In this document: positions 9,518-18,003 of the stretch, one piece after another
Position numbering within the stretch: position 1 is the stretch's first letter
Layout: each line of letters opens with the position of its first letter
NCBI RefSeq assembly: GCF_024498955.1
Contig: NZ_CP093311.1
Span: 2,604,001 to 2,668,000, forward strand
Source: Thermomonas paludicola
GTDB lineage: Bacteria > Pseudomonadota > Gammaproteobacteria > Xanthomonadales > Xanthomonadaceae
Direction: 5' to 3'
DNA: 64,000 bases
Translations under genes and position numbers: made by a program
Notes under the pieces: generated by a model
The model's database searches: none
What the model was told of the DNA's origin: nothing
Seen by the model: only the letters and a program-made list of their open reading frames with translations

Positions 9518-10459
9518 TCAAAATTCCTCTCTGCCGCGACGGCGGGACAGATCGTGATAGGGGTTTTCCTCGCCGCTGCCCGGTGGCCGCAGCGTGTAGC
9601 GCTTGTAGGTCCACTGGTACTGGGCAAAATCACGGCGCGCCACGGTTTCCACGCCGGCATTGAGCGCCGCAACGGCACGCCTGGGGTCGGCATCGTCCAC
9701 GCCTTCCGACGCATGCTGCACGTGCAGTGCGAACTGCGGCGCGCCCTTGCCGGGCAGGCGCTGGCACCAGCACAGCAGCACCCGCGCGCCGCTGCGGTGG
9801 GCCAGGCGGCCCAGCAGGGTCATGGTCAGCGCCTGCCTGCCGAAGAACGGCGCGAATTCGCCCTCGCCGACCTTGGGCTGCTGATCCGGAAGAATGCCCA
9901 CCACACCGCCTCTCTGCAGGCGCTTGAGCAGGGTGCGCACGCCGGCGGCTTCGGCGCGCACTTGTTCGACATCCCCGCCGGCATTGGCGCGCACCCGCCG
10001 CAGGAAGGCTTCGCCGATGGCGGATTCCGGCGGCCGGTACAGGATCGCCAGCGGGGTCTTGCTGGCCAGCCACTGGTTCAGCAGCTCCCAGTTGCCCATG
10101 TGCGGTGCCGCGATGATCAGGCCGCGCCCATCTCGCAGCGCGGCATCGAACACGTCTTCGCCGTGGATTTCGACGATGTCGGCCAGATTGCGCGCGACCG
10201 GGCGCGCCCACAGGCGCAGGGTCTCGAACGTCTGCCGGGCGGTGGTGCGCAGAATATCGGCCACAAGCGCTTCGCGTGCGGGGATGCCCAGCTCCGGGCG
10301 GATCAGCGCCAGGTTGCGCCGTGCCACCCGCGCCTCGCGCGCATCCAGCACGAGCCACAGCCGCGCCATGCCGTCGGCCAGCCCGCGCAGCAGCGACCAC
10401 GGCAGTCGCGCAGCGGTCCAGGCAAGGGCGTACAGCAAGGCGGCGGCCAGTTCGGTCAT
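9518..10459 (-). CDS. LpxL/LpxM-like lipid A acyltransferase
   Basis: A 313-aa member of the lipid A late acyltransferase (HtrB/MsbB) family. These inner-membrane enzymes add a secondary acyl chain to Kdo2-lipid IVA. The visible motif is [12 protein letters not shown], the His-x4-Glu active site, followed by ILYRPP and [11 protein letters not shown], both characteristic. An N-terminal hydrophobic helix (about 5-30) anchors it. The start at 10459 ([14 protein letters not shown]) is preferred; a longer reading to 10615 would cross the divergent dtd gene. It is first in the operon with galE. The acyl chain specificity (LpxL or LpxM) is not readable. Confidence 0.88.
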   Translation of the reverse strand: MTELAAALLYALAWTAARLPWSLLRGLADGMARLWLVLDAREARVARRNLALIRPELGIPAREALVADILRTTARQTFETLRLWARPVARNLADIVEIHGEDVFDAALRDGRGLIIAAPHMGNWELLNQWLASKTPLAILYRPPESAIGEAFLRRVRANAGGDVEQVRAEAAGVRTLLKRLQRGGVVGILPDQQPKVGEGEFAPFFGRQALTMTLLGRLAHRSGARVLLCWCQRLPGKGAPQFALHVQHASEGVDDADPRRAVAALNAGVETVARRDFAQYQWTYKRYTLRPPGSGEENPYHDLSRRRGREEF

Positions 10460-10527
10460 CGGCGCATTGTAGGAGGCATTGGCCGGAACGCTTTGGCCGC
10501 CACCGGGACACTTCATACAATGGCGGC

Positions 10528-10968
10528 ATGCTCGCCTTGATCCAGCGCGTGACCCAAGCCTCCGTCTCGGTGGATGACACCGTGGTAGGTCGCATCGGTG
10601 CCGGCCTGCTGGCACTGGTGGCGGTGGAGCCGGGTGATGCCGAACCGCAGTTCCAGCGGCTGGCGAAGCGCTTGCTCGGTTATCGGATTTTCGAAGATGA
10701 TGCCGGCAAGATGAACCGCTCTCTCGCGGAGATCGGTGGCGGCTTGCTGCTGGTCAGCCAGTTCACGCTGGCCGCGGACACGCGCTCGGGCATGCGCCCC
10801 AGCTTCAGCACCGCAGCGCCTCCGGCAGAAGCTGAACAGGGCTTTGACCGGCTACTGGCCATTTGTCGGGAATTGCATCCCGCAGGGGTGGAAACCGGGC
10901 GCTTTGGTGCCCATATGGTGGTCAGCCTGGTCAATGACGGGCCGGCGACCTTCCTGTTGCGGCCCTGA
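10528..10968 (+). CDS. dtd: D-aminoacyl-tRNA deacylase
   Basis: Hydrolyses D-amino acids (and glycine mischarged on tRNA-Ala) from tRNA. The 146-aa protein matches the usual length of about 145. It opens [17 protein letters not shown] and holds the two active-site motifs: [12 protein letters not shown] (Ser-Gln-x-Thr) and [15 protein letters not shown] (the Gly-cisPro motif region). It is divergent from the lpxL-like operon with 68 bp between and is followed by the rpoD promoter region. Confidence 0.95.
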   Translation: MLALIQRVTQASVSVDDTVVGRIGAGLLALVAVEPGDAEPQFQRLAKRLLGYRIFEDDAGKMNRSLAEIGGGLLLVSQFTLAADTRSGMRPSFSTAAPPAEAEQGFDRLLAICRELHPAGVETGRFGAHMVVSLVNDGPATFLLRP

Positions 10969-10978
10969 TTCCAATTCC

Positions 10979-11013
10979 ATACGCAAGCGTATTGCGCGGC
11001 TGCGCAGTATAAT
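10979..11013 (+). promoter_or_regulatory. Probable rpoD promoter with a palindrome in the -35 region
   Basis: A perfect -10 hexamer TATAAT lies at 11008-11013, 54 bp before the rpoD ATG. No good -35 hexamer is seen 17 bp upstream. Instead a perfect inverted repeat, ATACGC-aa-GCGTAT, covers 10979-10992, where the -35 element would be. This could be the binding site of an activator or repressor, or simply chance. The -10 call is by eye only. Confidence 0.5.
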
Positions 11014-11067
11014 GCTTGGTTCTGTTCCCTGCCTTCGCGCAGATCCCCACACACGGTAGCACCGCCC

Positions 11068-12921
<1,854 letters not shown>

Positions 12922-12944
12922 GCCGCACGAGGCAAGGAAGCAGA

Positions 12945-12973
12945 GAACCCGCCACTCGGCGGGTTCTTCGTTT
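12945..12973 (+). terminator. Rho-independent terminator after rpoD
   Basis: A 9-bp perfect stem, GAACCCGCC (12945-12953) and GGCGGGTTC (12958-12966), encloses the loop ACTC and is followed by the T-rich TTCGTTT. It lies 24 bp after the rpoD stop. Confidence 0.85.
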
Positions 12974-12995
12974 GCGCCGCTACAATTATCGCTGC

Positions 12996-13040
12996 GGGCC
13001 TATAGCTCAATGGTCAGAGCAGAGGACTCATAATCCTTTT
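12996..13040 (+). pseudogene. Truncated tRNA copy (5' half, anticodon CAU)
   Basis: These 45 bases reproduce the 5' half of the intact tRNA that starts at 13100: the same acceptor strand GGGCCTA, a D-arm GCTC...GAGC, and an anticodon arm GAGGA-CTCATAA-TCCTT with anticodon CAU. After the anticodon arm the sequence departs. No variable loop, T-arm or 3' acceptor strand follows before the next tRNA. The anticodon-stem sequence differs from that of the intact gene, so this is not a recent simple duplication. It may be the scar of an old insertion into a tandem tRNA pair. Confidence 0.7.
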
Positions 13041-13099
13041 GAACAGCCCGACAGACGAAGGCGACAAGACCCGAGAGGCGGGGTCGAAAACTACAAAAA

Positions 13100-13176
13100 G
13101 GGCCTATAGCTCAATTGGTTAGAGCAGCGAACTCATAATTCGTTGGTTCCTGGTTCAAGTCCAGGTGGGCCCACCA
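13100..13176 (+). tRNA. tRNA with anticodon CAU (tRNA-Ile2 or elongator tRNA-Met), CCA encoded
   Basis: A 77-base cloverleaf folds by eye. The acceptor stem is GGGCCTA with TGGGCCC, then discriminator A and encoded CCA. The D-stem is GCTC/GAGC. The anticodon arm is GCGAA-CTCATAA-TTCGT with anticodon CAU. The T-arm is CCTGG-TTCAAGT-CCAGG. CAU anticodons serve Met or, after lysidine modification, Ile (AUA). The T-loop TTCAAGT resembles the E. coli tRNA-Ile2 form more than elongator Met, so I favour tRNA-Ile2, but the identity is not certain. The island begins directly downstream, and tRNA 3' ends are common integration sites. Confidence 0.9.
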
Positions 13177-13192
13177 ATCACGCCTTTGGGAC

Positions 13193-13345
13193 ATGCCAGG
13201 CGTCGCGGAGAGGCACGCCAAGTCGCTTGGATTCCGAGAAAGGCGCTCGTATCACGAAACGCTGGCGCAGGCCTACGCCTACTTTGAAATGACGTTGGCT
13301 ACTCAGCCGGGCACTGTATTCAGGCAACTCCGGATTGACATTTGA
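13193..13345 (+). CDS. Possible 50-aa small protein at the island edge
   Basis: An ATG-to-TGA frame of 50 codons between the tRNA and the toxin-antitoxin promoter. The product (beginning MPGVAERHAKSLGFRERR and containing SYHETLAQAYAYFEM) has a composition that looks protein-like, but I recognise no family and there is no strong ribosome site. It could be a remnant of a gene cut by the island junction. Its stop overlaps the -35 element of the next promoter. Confidence 0.25.
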   Translation: MPGVAERHAKSLGFRERRSYHETLAQAYAYFEMTLATQPGTVFRQLRIDI

Positions 13346-13378
13346 CTTGCGTCAATTGTACGGTATTATTCCGTACAA
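13342..13378 (+). promoter_or_regulatory. Promoter and palindromic operator of the toxin-antitoxin pair
   Basis: A -35 TTGACT (13342-13347) and -10 TATTAT (13364-13369) are separated by 16 bp. A perfect inverted repeat, TTGTACGG (13356-13363) and CCGTACAA (13371-13378), flanks the -10 with the hexamer inside the 7-bp spacer. A strong ribosome site (AAGGAGAG) and the antitoxin ATG follow at once. DUF1778 antitoxins are ribbon-helix-helix proteins that repress their own operon at palindromes, so this is very likely the autoregulatory operator. Confidence 0.8.
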
Positions 13379-13389
13379 GGAGAGCTGCC

Positions 13390-13653
13390 ATGACCACTGC
13401 TGCCGCCCGTCTCGACCTGCGCCTGAACCCCACGGATAAGGCGCGTATTACCCGCGCCGCCGACCTGCGAGGCGTGCCGCTGTCTGCTTTCGTGCGTGAT
13501 GCGGTACTGCGCGAGGCCGAGAACGTCATGGCTGCGGAACTGACCGTCACCCTGTCGGCGGAAGAATCCCGGCGCTTCCTCAAGGCGCTGGATGCCCCCT
13601 TCCAGCCCAATGCCAAGCTGAAGAAGGCCCTCGCCCGCGTCGGGCAGGCCTGA
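13390..13653 (+). CDS. DUF1778 (TacA-type) ribbon-helix-helix antitoxin
   Basis: An 87-aa protein with an N-terminal ribbon-helix-helix DNA-binding region (AARLDLRLNPTDKARITRAA and then LSAFVRDAVLREAE) and a C-terminal tail (LSAEESRRFLKALDAPFQPN) matching the toxin-neutralising tail of TacA/AtaR antitoxins. It represses the operon and blocks the GNAT toxin encoded 3 bp downstream. The start is set by the AAGGAGAG site. A perfect palindrome over the -10 element fits autoregulation. Confidence 0.9.
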   Translation: MTTAAARLDLRLNPTDKARITRAADLRGVPLSAFVRDAVLREAENVMAAELTVTLSAEESRRFLKALDAPFQPNAKLKKALARVGQA

Positions 13654-13656
13654 TTC

Positions 13657-14145
13657 GTGCTGGTTGTCGAGCAACTCAAGCCCAAGCGGCACAACCGCGA
13701 CGGGTTCACCTGTGGCGAGCCCACGCTGGATGCCTACCTGCGCCAGCAGGCCGCCCAGCATCACCGCGACGGTATCAGCACCACGCACGTCCTGGTGGAT
13801 GACACCAAGCCGGCCAGCATCCTCGGCTACTACAGCCTGTCCGCTGCCCAGCTTCTGCTGGCCGACTTGCAGGACGCAGATCGAAAGCGCCTGCCCAACT
13901 ACCCGGTGCCGGCCATCCGCATGGGGCGACTAGCCGTCTCGGCCAGTGAGCAGGGCAGGGGGCACGGCGATTACCTGCTGGCCCATGCCGTGGCACGCAG
14001 CCTGGGATTGCGCGAGCAGCTTGGCGTGCGCGTACTGCTGGTGGACACGCGGCACGAGAAAGCCGCCCGTTTCTATCGTGCTTATGGCTTCCGAGAAGCT
14101 ACGGTGAATTCGCACACGCTGTATTTGACATTGGGGAGTCCATGA
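13657..14145 (+). CDS. GNAT acetyltransferase toxin (TacT/AtaT type)
   Basis: A 162-aa GNAT-fold protein, GTG start. Toxins of this family acetylate the amino group of aminoacyl-tRNAs and stop translation. Visible features are FTCGEPTLDAYLRQQAAQ near the N-terminus, IRMGRLAVSASEQGRGHGDY (acetyl-CoA pyrophosphate loop, Q-G-x-G-H-G) and ARFYRAYGF, with the conserved Tyr of the active site. It follows its antitoxin by 3 bp, so the two are cotranscribed. The next ORF begins inside its stop codon (ATGA overlap), which ties the toxin to the Vsr-like fragment translationally. Confidence 0.9.
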   Translation: MLVVEQLKPKRHNRDGFTCGEPTLDAYLRQQAAQHHRDGISTTHVLVDDTKPASILGYYSLSAAQLLLADLQDADRKRLPNYPVPAIRMGRLAVSASEQGRGHGDYLLAHAVARSLGLREQLGVRVLLVDTRHEKAARFYRAYGFREATVNSHTLYLTLGSP

Positions 14146-14372
14146 GCATGGCTGACGAAAATTCCACCAAGAGCACGCAAAACAGTCGCTTCTGGCGGGA
14201 AAAGTTCGCAGCGAACCAGGCCAGGGACCAACGAAATGCCCAGCGCCTCCGCCGCGAAGGCTGGTCGGTCCTGACTGTCTGGGAGGGTTCCCTGTCGACG
14301 GCCAAGTCACGCGACAGGTCCGTCCGAAAGTTATTGAATGCGTTGTCCCTGAGGCGCGGGGGCAAGCCCTAG
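14142..14372 (+). pseudogene. N-terminally truncated Vsr (very short patch repair) endonuclease remnant
   Basis: A 76-aa frame matching only the C-terminal part of Vsr. SRFWREKFAANQARDQRN and RLRREGWSVLTVWEGSL align with the Vsr stretch FW..KI..N..RD......L...GW.VL.VWEC. The N-terminal half of Vsr, which holds the catalytic Asp and the histidines of the active site, is absent, and the zinc-binding Cys of WEC is Gly here. A working endonuclease is therefore very unlikely. Vsr genes usually neighbour C5 methyltransferases to repair T:G mismatches made by deamination of 5-methylcytosine, and such a gene follows. The toxin-antitoxin pair seems to have replaced the missing 5' part. Confidence 0.72.
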
Positions 14373-14524
14373 GCATGCGGCGCGATGCGGCTGGAAGTGC
14401 TTCCCCCCGCCCTGAGGGAACTGTTACCCTGGAAGCCGACCGCCGGCGGCCCAGGGATGCATCGGGCGAGAAGAGCTCATCTTGCGCATTCAAGGTGCTG
14501 GCCGAAACCCCTTCGAGCCCGCCC

Positions 14525-15889
14525 ATGGAAAACTCCGCCGTTCCCGCCCGCCCGACATTCATTGACCTCTTCTCGGGGTGCGGAGGGCTATCCCTGGGCC
14601 TGTCCCAGGCGGGCTGGCAGGGCCTGTTCGCGATCGAGCGCGCTACGGATGCGTTCGAAACCTTCCGCGCAAACTTCCTTGGCGAGGCGTCCCGGTGCCG
14701 ATTCCAATGGCCGGCTTGGCTAGAACAGTCTGCTCACTCTATCGACGACGTCCTGAAAGCCCACCATGGCGAACTAGCGAAACTTCGCAACAAGGTCGAT
14801 CTCATTGCAGGCGGGCCGCCCTGCCAAGGGTTCTCCTTCGCAGGTAAGCGGAACAACTCCGACCCCCGGAACAAGATGTTCCAGCGCTACGTATCTTTCG
14901 TGGAGCTCATCAACCCCAAGTTCCTCGTCCTCGAGAACGTGCCGGGCATGAACGTTGCCCACACCAAGCGCGGGAACAAGACGGCAAGGGCTGGACAAAC
15001 CTATTACGACAAACTGCACGACGCCCTCGGTGAGCTTGGCTACACCGTCGGCCCGATGATCCTCGACACGGCAAATTTTGGCGTCCCGCAGCGGAGGGCG
15101 CGACTGGTCGTCATTGGGATCCGCTCGGACATGGTCAAGAAGTTCCCTTCTGGATGCACGGGCTTGTTCGATGCGATAGACGTCGAGGGGGGAAAGCAAC
15201 TTTCGGAGCTAGGGAATGGGACCCCCGTGACTGCCCAGCAGGCCATTTCCGATCTGGTCGTCGGGACTGGGAAGCAGGTGGCGCAGCGCACCATTGAATA
15301 CACCGGCTTCGGCGCCCGCCGTGGATACGTGCAACTGAAATACGAAGGCCCGCACGATACTGCTTACCAGCGGCTCATGAGCGCGGGCGTCGCCCCCGAT
15401 CAGATGGACAGCATGCGGCTCGCGCGCCATGGGGAGGATGTAAGAGCGCGCTTTAAAAAAATTCTCGCCACTAGCCTCGCCACTAACCGCCGTGGGGTGA
15501 ACCTGAGCAGTGACGACCGTGAGATCTTCGGTATGTTGAAGCACCGTACCGTGCCGATGTCGCCTACGCAGCCGGCGCCAACGCTCACTACGTTGCCTGA
15601 TGACATCCTGCATTACAGCGATCCGCGGATCCTGACAGTGCGCGAATCCGCGCGGCTCCAGTCTTTCCCTGACTGGTTCACCTTCCATGGCAAGTACACG
15701 ACCGGTGGCGATCGCCGTAAGGTCGAATGCCCCCGGTATACGCAGGTCGGCAACGCCGTGCCACCGTTGTTGGCCATGGCTATAGGTGCCGGAATCTTGA
15801 CGGCATGGAAGTCGATCGACGCCAAGGCGAAAGGAAGCATTGGCAAGAAGACTGTCATCAAGAAACACATTGCCATGACAATGAGCTAG
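14525..15889 (+). CDS. DNA cytosine-C5 methyltransferase
   Basis: A 454-aa C5-cytosine DNA methyltransferase. The conserved motifs appear in order: motif I FIDLFSGCGGLSLG, motif IV GGPPCQGFS with the catalytic Cys at about 100, motif VI VLENVPGM, motif VIII PQRRARLVVIGI and motif X TQVGNAVPPLLA. The target-recognition region between VIII and X gives no readable specificity. I place the start at 14525 (MENSAVPARPTFIDLF); an in-frame ATG at 14375 would add 50 low-complexity residues. It lies between a Vsr remnant and a three-gene ATPase/nuclease operon and is presumably the modification arm of that system. The gene order fits cotranscription: its stop is 26 bp before the ATPase start. Confidence 0.93.
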   Translation: MENSAVPARPTFIDLFSGCGGLSLGLSQAGWQGLFAIERATDAFETFRANFLGEASRCRFQWPAWLEQSAHSIDDVLKAHHGELAKLRNKVDLIAGGPPCQGFSFAGKRNNSDPRNKMFQRYVSFVELINPKFLVLENVPGMNVAHTKRGNKTARAGQTYYDKLHDALGELGYTVGPMILDTANFGVPQRRARLVVIGIRSDMVKKFPSGCTGLFDAIDVEGGKQLSELGNGTPVTAQQAISDLVVGTGKQVAQRTIEYTGFGARRGYVQLKYEGPHDTAYQRLMSAGVAPDQMDSMRLARHGEDVRARFKKILATSLATNRRGVNLSSDDREIFGMLKHRTVPMSPTQPAPTLTTLPDDILHYSDPRILTVRESARLQSFPDWFTFHGKYTTGGDRRKVECPRYTQVGNAVPPLLAMAIGAGILTAWKSIDAKAKGSIGKKTVIKKHIAMTMS

Positions 15890-15915
15890 CCACGATGATT
15901 CCGCCGGGGGGGCGA

Positions 15916-18003
15916 ATGAGTAAGTATCCAGAGGGGTTGCTCAACTGGTCCGGAGACAAGGCCGGCGGCGTCAAGAAGTTGTTTTACAAGGGAAGCGGAC
16001 GCCCTTCTGGCGACGTGATCACGACGGGTTTGCTCACGCGGTTGCAAGCGTGGTCAAGGGACATCGCCAGTGGAAAGGATGGGACACCCAAGGCAATTTT
16101 CCTGATTGGCGGCCCAGGTAATGGCAAAACGGAGGCCGTCGAATTCACGATCCGCGGACTTGATGTCGCGATGCATCTCAACGGCGTATTGCTAGAAGAA
16201 CTCGCGGCACTGTTCTCGGGCCAAGCCGGGGGGCACCCCGGCCGCTTGGTTAGGAGTGTGCAGACGCAATTCCCCGCGCACAGCAAAATCACTGCCATTT
16301 CCATCGTGCAGGATGGATCCGAAGCCAATCGTGGTGATCCGGCCACCCCTGCCGAGCATCTCTGCAACGACATCCGCTCCTTGTTAGGGCAAGGCGATGG
16401 ACATGTCTACATAGCCTGCGTGAATCGTGGTGTTCTGGACGACGCGCTGATCCTGGCTACGGAACGCGATGAGCCCGAGGTTGGCGAGCTGGTCAAGAAA
16501 ATCGTCCAATCAGCCTCACTTGGCTCAAGGGGAATCGCTTGTTGGCCGTTGGAGGGCTATTCGCGCTTTGCAGTGTGGCCGATGGACGTCGAATCCCTTG
16601 TTGAAGAGGCCAATGGCCAAGCAGCCAATTCCGCGGCGAGGCAAATCCTCGGTGTGGCGACCAACGCAGGGGATTGGCCGGAGTTCGGCGAGTGCACCGC
16701 AGGCGAATACTGTCCGTTCTGCACCAACCGAAAGCTCCTCGCCGGTGAGCCACATCGTTCTTCCTTCATTCGCGTCCTGCGATGGTTTGAACTGTCTAGT
16801 GGGAAGCGGTGGAATTTCCGCGACCTATTCTCGCTAACCGCCTATCTGCTTGCGGGCACTACGGAGTCCGAATCAAAGGGTGTCTATCAACCTTGCGAGT
16901 GGGCTAAGGCACAGCTCCAGCCGCGGGAATCCAATGCGGCCAAGCGGGAGATCAAGCGTGTCAGGGGCTTGTTCAAGCTGGTTGCCGCGCAATACCAGCA
17001 CGTCCTTTTTGGCGCATGGCCTGTGGAAAGGGCTGCTGGGCTTAGGAACGACATCAAGGAGCTGAAGCTCGACGAGCAGCCGGCGCTAGCCGGCTTGCAG
17101 CAATTCCTATCGTTAGACAAGCGGAAAGAGGCCACCTCTACCTTGCGCACGCAGCTAGCAGGCATGAGGGTCTACCTTGACCCTGCAGTTGCAAGTCCTG
17201 CTATGGAAGTCGCCGTGAGCTCCAACACGACAATCAAGTTCGAAGACTTGGATCGGCGGTTCAGCCTGTCGATCAAGGAGGGCCGGACATTCCTTCAAAA
17301 GTACCAGTCCCTATCCGCACTTGAAATCGACTTGCTCAAGTCATTCGAGGAAGCAGATGCAATGCTCTCCGATGAGGCCATCCGGCGGCCTAAGCCTGCG
17401 ATAGCGGAGCGCGTGCAAGCACTCATCAGGCTTGTTGCATGCAGGATTGCACGTCGTTCGGTGGGTGTTCGATCCGGCATTACCAAGGATTCGGATGTGC
17501 TGGTTGATTTTGACCAAGTCCTTAACGGCGATAGTAGCGCCCTGCAAGAAGCAAGGCAGCAGGTTGAAAACCTGCTCAACAAGGAACGACAGTTTCAAGT
17601 GAGCTTGAACACCACATTCGGCGAGCCACTGCCGCCGCCGGAACGAAGGGTGATGCTGACGACCGATATCCAAAAGGTCCGGCAAATGCCCTTCCAGCAA
17701 GGCGATAACAAGCCCAGACTGCCAGTGCGCTTCCTCAGTGTTGGCAGTGGCACTTCCGCACAACCCGTTGCCCTGACCTATGAGTTGTTCAAGGCCACCA
17801 AGTCCCTACGTAAGGGCATGGTTCCAGCCTCGCTGCCACGCTCGGTGGTGGCCCTCATCGACACGACGCGCGCGAAGCTGGCTGGGACCGTCGTCCGCGA
17901 TGAAGACGCCCTGGAAGGTAGTGAAATCCAGCTTGGCATGAGGGATGACGTGATCGTGCGCAATTTCGGCACTTTCATCGTGCGCCGGGGGAATGGCCAA
18001 TGA
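15916..18003 (+). CDS. P-loop ATPase, DptF-like, putative restriction component
   Basis: A 695-aa protein with a clear Walker A motif (GGPGNGKT, residues 65-72), a likely Walker B strand (TAISIVQDG) and VYIACVNRG resembling a sensor region. A C-x5-C-x2-C cluster at about 260-269 (CTAGEYCPFC) may bind metal. No helicase or nuclease motif is seen. Its place as first of three tightly coupled large genes, before an unknown mid-sized gene and a giant HerA/FtsK-nuclease gene, mirrors DptF of the DptFGH (DndFGH) phosphorothioation-dependent restriction module; I infer that role from layout and motifs and could not align it. An alternative ATG lies at 15895. Its stop overlaps the next start by 4 bp. 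Base composition is lower in GC than in the core genes. Confidence 0.6.
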   Translation: MSKYPEGLLNWSGDKAGGVKKLFYKGSGRPSGDVITTGLLTRLQAWSRDIASGKDGTPKAIFLIGGPGNGKTEAVEFTIRGLDVAMHLNGVLLEELAALFSGQAGGHPGRLVRSVQTQFPAHSKITAISIVQDGSEANRGDPATPAEHLCNDIRSLLGQGDGHVYIACVNRGVLDDALILATERDEPEVGELVKKIVQSASLGSRGIACWPLEGYSRFAVWPMDVESLVEEANGQAANSAARQILGVATNAGDWPEFGECTAGEYCPFCTNRKLLAGEPHRSSFIRVLRWFELSSGKRWNFRDLFSLTAYLLAGTTESESKGVYQPCEWAKAQLQPRESNAAKREIKRVRGLFKLVAAQYQHVLFGAWPVERAAGLRNDIKELKLDEQPALAGLQQFLSLDKRKEATSTLRTQLAGMRVYLDPAVASPAMEVAVSSNTTIKFEDLDRRFSLSIKEGRTFLQKYQSLSALEIDLLKSFEEADAMLSDEAIRRPKPAIAERVQALIRLVACRIARRSVGVRSGITKDSDVLVDFDQVLNGDSSALQEARQQVENLLNKERQFQVSLNTTFGEPLPPPERRVMLTTDIQKVRQMPFQQGDNKPRLPVRFLSVGSGTSAQPVALTYELFKATKSLRKGMVPASLPRSVVALIDTTRAKLAGTVVRDEDALEGSEIQLGMRDDVIVRNFGTFIVRRGNGQ

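Noticed and set aside
14375..14524. Methyltransferase starting at the ATG at 14375
   Set aside because: It would add 50 low-complexity residues before the conserved N-terminus; the ATG at 14525 fits the family better, although neither start has a strong ribosome site.
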